From: Paenibacillus tepidiphilus
Lineage (GTDB): Bacteria; Bacillota; Bacilli; Paenibacillales; Paenibacillaceae
Reading direction: 5' to 3'
DNA length: 64,000 bases
NCBI RefSeq assembly: GCF_008635795.1
Contig: NZ_VWRQ01000016.1
Location: forward strand, 100,264 to 164,263
Of this stretch, positions 7,001 to 15,600 are shown in pieces. The notes under the pieces were generated by a model that made no database searches, was not told where the DNA came from, and saw only the letters and a program-made list of their open reading frames with translations. Positions within the stretch are counted from its first letter, which is position 1, and the number at the start of each line of letters is the position of its first letter. Both the position numbers and the translations under genes were made by a program.

Positions 7001-9534
7001 GCTACGATCCGGAGCATGGCACCGTCCGAATCGGCAATGCGGCTGAGGGAAGCGAGACAGCCGCCGCAGCCGATAATTTCCACGCCGAGTTCGTCCGCGG
7101 ACAGAGCGGCAGGACCCGCAAGCTGGGCGATATCGGAGCCTTCAAGGCTGCAGCCCGGGAGCATCTGCCGAAGGAGGAGTGCTATCAACTACTTGAGCGG
7201 ATGAATTTCAACTACGGGCCGATGTTCCAGGGCCTGAAGGAAGTGTGGATCAAGGACGGGGAAGTGCTGGCCGAGCTGTGTCTCCCGGAAGAGCTGGGAG
7301 TGCAGGATGAGGACTGCATCCTGCATCCGGTGCTGCTCGATGCAGCCTTCCAGTCGTTCCTCGCCAACCAGTTCGACGAGCTGAGGCAGTATGGAAGGGC
7401 AGATATCAAGCTGCCCGATACCATCGATGCGGTCCGGGTATTCGGCAGACCCGAAGGCAGGCTGTATGTGCACTCGTCGATTAAGGAGTCCAGTGCAGAA
7501 CTGATCGCCGGGGATATCCTCATTCTCGATGCCTCGGGGAACACGGTAGCCGAAGTGGATAACTTCGTAGCGAGGGCAATGGAGCGGGGTGAAGAGCAGG
7601 CGGTACTCGGCGAGAAGGCCCTGAATGAATGGTTCTACGGAATCGGCTGGAAGGCGCAGGAGCAGCCGGACGACGAGCCGCTGCTTGCGGCCCGGACCGA
7701 CTACCGGAACTGGATTATCCTGTGCGATGCTTCCGGCACCGGTAACGAGGTTGCCGCCAGACTGACAGCTGCGGGACATGAATGTACGCTGTTCTACCGC
7801 GATGATCAAGCTGTGGAGGCAAGGGATGCAGGCAGTATCATTCACGGCAGCGACCCGGAGGATTACCTGAAGATCATCGGACAGATGGATAAAGACACCG
7901 AATACGGCGTGCTTCATCTGTGGAGCCTGGATCTCCGCAGCAGGGACGATATGGATGCAGACGATATTGAAGCAGCCAAGCCCAAGGCGCTGCACAGTAT
8001 CCGCTACCTGCTTAATACGCTGAATGAGCATGGCCGGAAGTACCGGGCCTGGATGGTCACCCGCGGGGCGGTCAGCGTCCTGCCGGATGAACCGGCGGAT
8101 GTGCTGCAGGGTGCGGCAATCGGAATGTGCAGAGTCATCAGCCACAGCGAATGTGCAGGGAGCTGGGGGGCAAGCATTGACATCGACGGCGGCCGGGAGG
8201 CATTGGAACTGCTGGTGCAGGACCTGGCCAATTACAGCCGGGAAGATCAGCTTGCCTACCGGAACGGTATCCGGTATGTTGCACGGCTGGAGCATATTTA
8301 CGGCCTGGATGGTAATGTTCCGGTCCAGCTGCACGGCAACAAAATCTATCTCGTGACCGGAGCCATGGGATCGCTGGGGCAGATTACGGTCAGATGGATG
8401 GCGGAGAAGGGCGCACGGCATTTCGTGCTGATCGGCCGCACGCCATATCCGGATAAGGCCGGCAGAGGGCGGATTGAGCCGGGGCACAGCCTGTATGAAG
8501 GTGTGCAATTTATCCGCGAGTTGGAGCGGGGCGGATGCACGGTGCGGATGGCCGCGCTCGATATTGCCGATGAGGCGGCTGTACGGAAGCTGGCTGCAGA
8601 TCTGCAGGCGGAAGAAGCAATGCCGGTCGGAGGGATTGTCCATATTGCCGGTGTTGTTAAAGACCGGCTGATGATGCAGATGCAAGAGCATGAGTTTAAC
8701 GAAGTGTTCGATACAAAGGCCAAAGGCGCCTGGACGCTCAGCAAAGTGTTCGAGGATGCCGATCTCGATTTCTTCCTGATGTATTCTTCTACCGGCTCGG
8801 TAGTTACTGCGGTCGGTCAGGTGAATTATGCGGCGGGCAACTCGTTCCTGGATACACTCGCTTACTACCGCCGCAGCAAGGGATTGCCAGCGCTGAGCCT
8901 CGGCTGGGGACCATGGGGCGTGGGCATGGTGAAGGAGCATAATCTGATCGACCATTACAAGTACCAACGGGGGATGAATCCGATCTATGCGATCAGCGGC
9001 ATGCAGGCGCTGGAACGGGTATTCGGGCAGAAGCCGTGCCATATCGTAATCGGCGAGGCGGACTGGCCGCTGGCGCTGCAGAATTATCCGGGCAAGCCGG
9101 CGCTGTACAACCATTTGGCACTGGAGAGCAAGGATACGGTCAGCGATGCCGCAGACGTTGATTTGTTCGCCATGCTGGCCGGGGCCGCCGGTGAGGAGGA
9201 GCAACTGGGCATGGTCGAGGATTTCTTCGCCGGCATTATTGCTGATACAGTACATGCGCAGAAGGAGAGTCTGGACCTGGACGAGCCGGTCAGCGCTGTG
9301 GGCGTCGATTCGATCATTGCGACGGAAATCCGCAATCAGATCAGCAAGAAGGCCGGAATCAACATTTCCATTGTCGATATATTGGGCGGTACCAGCATTT
9401 CCGGGCTGGCCCGGAAGTACTGGGGTGATATCTCAGCTCTGGTGGTTCCGGAATCTGCCGAGGAGCTGGAAGATCTGCTGCAGCGGCTGGAGAACATGAC
9501 CGAGGAAGAGGCAGCCCTGCTGCTCGCCGAATAA
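4060..9534 (+). CDS. type I polyketide synthase, KS-AT-DH-KR-ACP
   Basis: This 1824-residue single-module PKS starts directly with a ketosynthase, with no loading domain. KS (about 5-430) has the catalytic Cys178 in DTACSSS and the His residues in HGTGT (H313) and NIGH (H353). AT (about 500-830) has Ser625 in GHSVGE; the specificity position reads VPYH, neither the malonyl HAFH nor the methylmalonyl YASH form. DH (about 880-1160) keeps His924 and Asp1094 (HPVLLDAAFQ), but the Pro of the HxxxGxxxxP motif is Ala. KR (about 1200-1640) has TGAMGSLG at 1433-1440, Ser1577 and Tyr1590. ACP Ser1751 is in GVDSI. The expected product is an alpha,beta-unsaturated acyl-ACP. The ATG at 4060 has AGGGAGAGG 8 nt upstream. 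An ATG at 4053 runs into a stop after four codons. The next gene starts 20 nt after the stop. The missing loading domain means the first acyl unit comes in trans, perhaps from the free ACP at 29810, or that the module is iterative. Confidence 0.95.
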   Translation: MVNSSDKLVAIVGMGCRFPGSANNADQFWELLKAGKDAITEVPADRWSLEEFYHPNKQVKGKSHSKSGGFIDHFDKFDAKFFGINAREADQIDPQQRQMLEIVWEALEDAGIRPASLSGSKTGVFIGGFTLDYKILQFADSSQIGTHAAVGSMMTMLSNRISYIYNFTGPSLSIDTACSSSLVSVHEACRSLQSGECEMALAGGIELIYAPEYYVAESKGGFLSEDGKCKTFDAEANGYVRGEGGGILVLKNLEQALKDGDYIYAVIRDSLVNQDGKTNGITVPNGDSQRQLLEEVYARAGIAAEDVQYVELHGTGTALGDPIEVDAVGGFFGENRSEENRCVIASVKPNIGHLEAASGVASMIKAVRTLDRREIVPHIGMKELNPAIDLQKMKLRIPLQNEDWPNDHKPALIGVNSFGFGGTNAHVILQGVTNQMVYSGKVNEELPQVLTLSAKSEESLMGLARRYEDFLGTTEEHLSDICHSALFRRDKFARSLAVYGHSVEELRQSLADFNQSKPVVNVVLGHEGKDKRLAFIFTGMGPQWYAMGRELYHNNRVFRGVVERCHAEFSKYLDWSLLDEFLTDEDKSRMQFTEVAQPMNFAVQVALYEMWQSMGITPDLIIGHSVGEVAGLYAAGVYSFEDAVRISYYRSMLQQRLTGKGGMLAVGLTQRQAEELIAGDEDRVSIAAINSNTSVTLSGDMTCLTAIHEQLDNDGVFNKFLRVTVPYHSVFMNEIKDDLLEALADIQPKASDITLYTTANGQLAEGPELNNEYWWQNVSGSVYFAKAMEQILEAGIVNFVEVGPHPVLANSVKELAFELDKEVLISPSLRRSEPEVSTLYRTYAELLCAGVETDWSRVYQGSFKYVKLPHYYWEHERFWKESAEYQKRRLGQKEHRFLGYRKNSFVPLWEAEINDYVLPFVKDHCVNGKALLAGAHYIEASFQMIRHFSKLALDDIYAVQHIRFKKALFLDENHVARINISYDPEHGTVRIGNAAEGSETAAAADNFHAEFVRGQSGRTRKLGDIGAFKAAAREHLPKEECYQLLERMNFNYGPMFQGLKEVWIKDGEVLAELCLPEELGVQDEDCILHPVLLDAAFQSFLANQFDELRQYGRADIKLPDTIDAVRVFGRPEGRLYVHSSIKESSAELIAGDILILDASGNTVAEVDNFVARAMERGEEQAVLGEKALNEWFYGIGWKAQEQPDDEPLLAARTDYRNWIILCDASGTGNEVAARLTAAGHECTLFYRDDQAVEARDAGSIIHGSDPEDYLKIIGQMDKDTEYGVLHLWSLDLRSRDDMDADDIEAAKPKALHSIRYLLNTLNEHGRKYRAWMVTRGAVSVLPDEPADVLQGAAIGMCRVISHSECAGSWGASIDIDGGREALELLVQDLANYSREDQLAYRNGIRYVARLEHIYGLDGNVPVQLHGNKIYLVTGAMGSLGQITVRWMAEKGARHFVLIGRTPYPDKAGRGRIEPGHSLYEGVQFIRELERGGCTVRMAALDIADEAAVRKLAADLQAEEAMPVGGIVHIAGVVKDRLMMQMQEHEFNEVFDTKAKGAWTLSKVFEDADLDFFLMYSSTGSVVTAVGQVNYAAGNSFLDTLAYYRRSKGLPALSLGWGPWGVGMVKEHNLIDHYKYQRGMNPIYAISGMQALERVFGQKPCHIVIGEADWPLALQNYPGKPALYNHLALESKDTVSDAADVDLFAMLAGAAGEEEQLGMVEDFFAGIIADTVHAQKESLDLDEPVSAVGVDSIIATEIRNQISKKAGINISIVDILGGTSISGLARKYWGDISALVVPESAEELEDLLQRLENMTEEEAALLLAE

Positions 9535-9554
9535 GAGGGGAAGGATCAGAGAAA

Positions 9555-12500
9555 ATGAGAATTTCAGAAGGTAGTGAGCTGCGGGATCTGGACATCGCCA
9601 TCATCGGCATGGATTGCCGGGTTCCCGGTGCAGACAATGTGGCACAGTTCTGGAACAACCTGTGCGGCGGGGTAGAGGCGCTGACCTATTACACGGACGA
9701 GGAGCTGCTGGCGGCCGGTGTGCCTGAATCCTTGATCCATCATCCCGATTATGTGAAGCAGGGCTTCGCCATTAAGGGGATTGAGCAGTTCGATGCCGGC
9801 TTCTTCGGGTTCACGCCGCGCGAAGCGGCGCTGATGGACCCGCAGCAGCGGCTGCTGCTGGAGAGCGCCTGGCGGCTCCTGGAAAGCGCAGGCTATAACC
9901 CCGAGACCTTCGGCGGCAGCATCGGCGCTTACGTTGGCTCGGGCACCAGCAAGTATCTGCTCAAGAATATTATGTCTGCCATGGATTTGGACGCTACGCC
10001 GGAGATCAGACAGATCTGGCTGGGTAACGACGTCAATTTCGCTTCAACGATGATCTCCTACAAATTGAATCTGAAGGGCCCGAGCCTGAATGTGCAGACA
10101 GCCTGCTCGACTTCACTGACGGCGGTAACCCTGGCCTGCCAGTCGCTGCTCAATTATCAGTGCGATATGGCTATTGCCGGGGGCTGCACGCTGGAAGTCC
10201 CGCAGGAGACCGGATACTTATATTTGCAGGGTGAGGTCTTGGCGCAGGACGGGCACTGCCGCCCGTTCGACAAGAACGGCACAGGCACTCTGGCAGGCAG
10301 CGGGGTGGGAATGGTCCTGCTGAAAAGACTGGAGGACGCGGTGGCCGACAGAGACCACATTGTCGCTGTTATCAAAGGGGCGGCCTTCAACAACGACGGG
10401 GCCGATAAGGTCGGCTATTCCGCCCCGAGCGTCAAGGGGGAACGCAATGCGATCAAGAGCGCGCAGGTGCTCAGCGAGGTCGAGGAGGAGACGATCACCT
10501 ATATCGAGGCTCATGGAACGGCAACGCCGATGGGCGACCCGATTGAGGTGCAGGCGCTGACCGAAGCGTTCCGCAAGGCGACCGACAAGACCGGCTTTTG
10601 CGCGCTGGGTGCGGTGAAAGCCAACATCGGACATCTTGATGCCGCGGCCGGTGCGGCCGGCCTGATCAAGACGGCTCTGATGCTCCAGCACAAGCAGCTG
10701 GTGCCTTCCATCAATTTCAGCGAGCTTAATCCCAATATTGAGCTGAAAGATTCGCCGTTCTATGTGAACACGGCATTGACCGGCTGGGAGCCGGAATGCG
10801 GGGTAAGACGGGCGGGTGTCAGCTCGTTCGGCATCGGAGGCACCAATGTGCATGTCGTGCTGGAGGAAGCTGTCGAAACCCGGGAAACCCGGAGTAATGA
10901 GGATGCCCATCTGCTGCTGCTGTCGGCCCGGAGCCAGGCCGCTTATGAGCAAAAGGCAGCAGATTTGCTGCAGCATCTGCGGACCCACGAAGATGAAGAC
11001 TTCCGCAATGTGCTGTACACCCTGAATATCGGCCGCAAGCGGTTTGCTTACCGCGGGGGGCTGGTCTGTACCAGCAGAGAAGAGCTGATGGCGAAGCTGG
11101 AGAAGGGTCTGCCCGGCACCAGAAACGCGAAGGAGCATGTCAAGGAGACGGTCTTCCTGTTCCCGGGCCAAGGGGCGCAATATCCCGGTATGGCCAAGGA
11201 GCTCTACCGGACGAAATCCGTATTCCGCCGGGAAATGGATAAGTGCTTGTCCATTCTCAAGCAGCAGTATGACTATGAGTTGCGCGATATTCTGTTTGCA
11301 GATCCGGAGCTTGCCGGGAGCGGTGAGCGCCTGGCGGAGACGCAGCATACCCAAATCGCTGTCTTTGCGGTGGAATATTGCCTGGCGAAGCAGCTGCTGC
11401 ACTGGGGGATATTCCCCAAAGCCATGCTGGGCCACAGCATCGGAGAGTACACGGCCGCTTGTCTGGCCGGGGTGTTCTCCCTGGAGGATGCGCTGAAGGT
11501 TGTGCTGCTGCGCGGCAGAATCATTCAGTCTATGCCCAGAGGCGATATGCTCTATGTAAATATGACAGAGCAAGAGGCGATGGCCTACGTCGGCGACAAA
11601 GTCTCGCTTGCACTCGTCAATGCGGAGCGGCGGATCGTGCTGGCCGGAGAACGCGAAGCCCTGCAGAAAGTGATGGAGCAGGTGCAGGACCAGGCGGATT
11701 GCCGGATTCTGCACACCTCGCACGCATTTCATTCCTATATGATGCGCGATGCCGTGGAAGCGATGACTGCCGTGCTGAAGACGGTCCGGCTGAACCCGCC
11801 CTCTCTGCCGATGATGTCTAATGTGACCGGGGAATGGCTGAAGCCGGAGGAAGCCACCGATGTGAATTACTGGGTCCGGCATATGACCGGCACCGTCCGG
11901 TTCAAGGATGCCGCCATCCAGCTTGCCCGCCTGGACTACAAGCATTATATCGAGGTGGGTCCGGGCAAGACCCTGTCGGTATTCATGCAGGATAACCTGC
12001 AGGGCTACGGGGACTGTCAGCTGTACCAGGTGCTGCGCGACGTTAACCATACGGGAGACGATAACAGGTTCATGCTGGATTTTGTGCGCAAAATCTGGGT
12101 GAACGGCCTGGAGCTGAACTGGTCCAATTATTACGCGGAAGAGGTATTGTTCAGAGTGCCGCTTCCCGCGTACCCCTTCGAGAAGAAACGCCACTGGATT
12201 ATGCCGGGCAGCAAACGGACGGTGGAGGAACGGATCGAGGAGACTTCCAGCTTCATAGCGGAAGCCGGGGCCGCCCAGGAGACGAACTACAACCGCCCGG
12301 ACCTGTCCGTCGATTACGCTGCGCCGACCGATGCCATTGAAGAGAGTATTGCGGAGCTGCTGCAGGAGATTATGGGAATTACGCCGATCGGCATTCACGA
12401 CAATTTCTTCGAGCTCGGAGGCCACTCGCTGATGATTACACAGGTCATTCTCCGAATCAAGGAGCTGTACGGAACGGAGCTGCAGCTGCAGCAGTTTATG

Positions 12501-12584
12501 GAGGCGCCGACGGTGAAGGATGTGTCCGAGCTTGTGCTCGAAGCGCTGTCGGCCAGTCTGGATTTAAGCATGATCGCGGACTGA
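9555..12584 (+). CDS. type I polyketide synthase, KS-AT-ACP
   Basis: This is a 1009-residue PKS module without reductive domains. KS (about 12-435) has the active Cys184 in TACSTS, the HGTAT motif and NIGHLDAAAG. AT (about 530-850) has Ser628 in GHSIGEY and His723 in HAFHS, the classical malonyl-CoA signature. The carrier Ser958 is in ELGGHSLMITQ; GGHSL is the form usual for carrier proteins that feed NRPS condensation domains. With no KR it should leave a beta-keto group, and the next protein starts with a C domain, so this is the PKS-to-NRPS handover. The ATG at 9555 follows GGGGAAGGA with 9 nt spacing. The start to the preceding stop is 20 nt and the next gene is 51 nt on, indicating one operon. 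Confidence 0.95.
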   Translation: MRISEGSELRDLDIAIIGMDCRVPGADNVAQFWNNLCGGVEALTYYTDEELLAAGVPESLIHHPDYVKQGFAIKGIEQFDAGFFGFTPREAALMDPQQRLLLESAWRLLESAGYNPETFGGSIGAYVGSGTSKYLLKNIMSAMDLDATPEIRQIWLGNDVNFASTMISYKLNLKGPSLNVQTACSTSLTAVTLACQSLLNYQCDMAIAGGCTLEVPQETGYLYLQGEVLAQDGHCRPFDKNGTGTLAGSGVGMVLLKRLEDAVADRDHIVAVIKGAAFNNDGADKVGYSAPSVKGERNAIKSAQVLSEVEEETITYIEAHGTATPMGDPIEVQALTEAFRKATDKTGFCALGAVKANIGHLDAAAGAAGLIKTALMLQHKQLVPSINFSELNPNIELKDSPFYVNTALTGWEPECGVRRAGVSSFGIGGTNVHVVLEEAVETRETRSNEDAHLLLLSARSQAAYEQKAADLLQHLRTHEDEDFRNVLYTLNIGRKRFAYRGGLVCTSREELMAKLEKGLPGTRNAKEHVKETVFLFPGQGAQYPGMAKELYRTKSVFRREMDKCLSILKQQYDYELRDILFADPELAGSGERLAETQHTQIAVFAVEYCLAKQLLHWGIFPKAMLGHSIGEYTAACLAGVFSLEDALKVVLLRGRIIQSMPRGDMLYVNMTEQEAMAYVGDKVSLALVNAERRIVLAGEREALQKVMEQVQDQADCRILHTSHAFHSYMMRDAVEAMTAVLKTVRLNPPSLPMMSNVTGEWLKPEEATDVNYWVRHMTGTVRFKDAAIQLARLDYKHYIEVGPGKTLSVFMQDNLQGYGDCQLYQVLRDVNHTGDDNRFMLDFVRKIWVNGLELNWSNYYAEEVLFRVPLPAYPFEKKRHWIMPGSKRTVEERIEETSSFIAEAGAAQETNYNRPDLSVDYAAPTDAIEESIAELLQEIMGITPIGIHDNFFELGGHSLMITQVILRIKELYGTELQLQQFMEAPTVKDVSELVLEALSASLDLSMIAD

Positions 12585-12635
12585 AGCCGAAGCTTATAAT
12601 CATGAAAAAATGTTCTGATACCGAGGTGTGCTGCC

Positions 12636-15600
12636 ATGCGTGACCATGAGAAGGAGGACCTGACGACCCGGGTCCAGGCGTTGTCGGAATCCAAAAGGCT
12701 GCTGCTGGACAATCTGCTGAAGGCACAGCAGGAGCAGAAAAGAAAGGCCCTTTTGCAGGAACGGGAATTGGCCAAGCCCCGGAAAAGAGCCGCCGGGATG
12801 ACTTCGTTACCCTGCACGTTTATGCAGAAAAAGTTCTGGTACGTAGAGCAGCTCTACGACCAGTCCACTGCTTATAATCTGTCCGGGTATGTGCATTTTC
12901 AGGGAAAACTGCAGCCGGAGCTGCTGAAGGCCGCCTTTCAGCAGCTGATTACCCGCCATGAGGCGCTGCGCTCCAGATTTACGGAGGTGCAGGGAGCGCT
13001 TCAGGCGGAATTGACCGATGACTCCGGCGAAGAGAGCTATTCGTTCTACGATTGCGAAGCTACCGGGCTATCCATAGCCTCCGGAGAATTCCGGGCGATG
13101 ATGATTGAAGAAGGGCTCCGGCCGTTCGTTCTGTCCGCCGGACGGCTGATCCGGCTGATTGTATACAAGTTTGGACCCGGCGAGTGGATCGGACAAATTG
13201 TCTGGCATCATATGGTATCCGACGGATACTCCAGCGGTATTCTGATCAAAGAAATGCTGGAATCCTATGAACGTCTGGCCTCGGGGCGCAGCAGTGTACC
13301 GCCAGGTGACGCGGACCTTCAATATTACGATTATGCGGTGCATATGAATCAGCGGATCACGGGCGGCGATTTCGATCAGGAGCTGCGGTTCTGGCAGGAG
13401 CATCTGGCCGGCAGCAATATGACCTGTGCCATTCCGGCGGATTATCCTGCGGGAACAGGGCTGGAGTACCGTGGTGACCGCGTAGAATTCGCTGTCGGCC
13501 GGGGACTCAAGCAGCGGCTGGAGGCCGCCGCGAAACGGCAGGGCGTGACGCCGTTTGTGCTGTACCTGAGTGCGCTCAAGATTATGCTGCACAAGGTTGT
13601 ACGCCAGGATGATGTCATTGTCGGAGTGCCTGTGGCCGGGAGAAATGAAGCGGAATGGCAGGGCATCGTGGGCTGCTTCCTGAACATGCTGCCGGTACGC
13701 AGCAAGCTTGGTGAGGAGCAGACACTGTTTCAGTACATTCAAGCAGAGCAGGCCCATGTGCTGGCGGCGCTGGCGCATCAGAATATTCCGTTCGACCGCA
13801 TTGTCGAGGAGCTGCAGGTAGAACGGGACCTGTACTCGACACCGGTCTATCAGGTCGTATTCAGCTATGAGAGCGACGCGCTGAAGGATATTGCGCTGCC
13901 TCATTTCGGCATTGATTTTGCCGAGCTGGATCTGAAGACCGCCAAGGTGGATCTGGCGCTGGAGATCAACGATACGGCGGAGGGGCTAAGTGCCTGGATA
14001 GAATACAAGTCAGGCAAGTTCTCGCGCCACCGCATGGAGAGTCTTAGAGACTATTATCTGCAGATTCTTGAAGTCATTGCCAAGGATGCCGATCTGCCGG
14101 TACGGGCGGTAGAGATGATTACGTCTGCAGAGAAGGAGCAGATCCTGCACCGGTTCAACTCTCCGGTAAGCGGCTACCGGCCGGAGACCCTGAAGAGCCT
14201 GTTCGAAGCGCAGGCTGCCCGCCGAAGCGAAGAGCCGGCTGCCGTCTGCGGGGAAGAGAGCATCACTTACGGAGAACTCAACCGCCGAAGCAACCGGCTG
14301 GCCCATTATTTAAGGAAAAGCGGCATTGGTCCCGAATCTATTGTCGGCATCCTGCTGGACAAGTCCATTGCCGCGCTCATTGCCGTGCTTGGCGTGACCA
14401 AGGCAGGCGGCGCGTTTATGGCGCTGGACCGGAGTTATCCGCCGGAGCGCATCAAGTATATGCTGGCCGACAGCGGAGCCGCACTGATTATTACAGCGGC
14501 GGCGGGGAGCAGCCCGGTGGGGACCGCGGCTCAAGCCGTAGAGACCGGCGATCCGGCGGTTCCGGATGAAATTGCGGCCAGTGCCAGGGCGGGAGCCGGC
14601 AATGATCCGGCGGTTCCGGAAGGGATAGAGATTCCAGCCGTAGCCATCGATGATCCGGTGATTCTGGCGGAGTCTGCCGAGAATCCGGAGGAACACAGCA
14701 CGCCGGACAATCTTGCCTATCTTATTTACACCTCAGGGACGACCGGGCAGCCGAAGGGTGTGATGGTGGAGCATACTGGCATCGCGAACTTGCGGGATTA
14801 TTTTGCCGAAGAGTACGGAATTACCGGGGACGATGTTGTGCTGCAGTTCGCCAATCTGGTGTTCGATGCTTCGGTATGGGAGCTGGTGATGGGGCTGCTG
14901 ACGGGAGCGCAGCTCTGCATTATAACCAAGGAAACGGCGCTCGATCCAGACCGGTTCGAGCAGGAGGTGCGGAGACATGGGGTCACTGTTGCTACGCTGC
15001 CGCCGCCGTTCTGGAATGAAGTCGCGGGCCGGAAGCTGGGGTTCAGGCTGCTGATTACAGCCGGCTCGGAAGCAAGCGCCGCTATGGTGGAGCGATTGGG
15101 TGAAGGGCTCAGCTACTACAATGCCTATGGCCCGTCGGAGACGACGGTCTGCGCCTCAGACTGGTTCTATGACCGGACCTCCGCCGTCCCGGATAAGATT
15201 CCGATCGGCAGACCGATCCGCAATACACAAATCTATATTATGGACGGCGAAACCTTGTGCGGCACCGGAATGGTCGGCGAGCTGTGCGTAGCAGGCGTAG
15301 GTCTGGCCCGGGGCTATATGAACCGTCCGGAGCTGACGGCGGAGAGATTTACCGGCAACCCGTTTGGACCGGGGAGGCTGTACCGCACCGGTGACTATGC
15401 CAGCTGGCTGGAGGACGGGAATATTGCTTTTACCGGCCGTATGGACGGGCAGGTCAAGATCCGGGGACACCGGATTGAGCTGGGTGAAATTGAAAGTAAG
15501 CTGATTTCATATAACAAGGTTAATGACTCTGTTGTTCTGGCGCAGAGTGATGCCAATGGCAATGCAACGCTTGCAGCTTATCTGGTGACAGACAGCGCAG

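Noticed and set aside
7189..9255. Minus-strand open frame of 688 codons inside the first PKS
   Set aside because: It is antisense to KR and ACP coding sequence, has no domain pattern, and is rich in His, Gln and Arg, as expected for a shadow of GC-rich codons. The same holds for the long minus-strand frames at 10218-12425, 21668-23029 and 25661-27817.
4060..12584. Trans-AT polyketide synthase
   Set aside because: Both PKS proteins carry AT domains with GHSxGE in cis.
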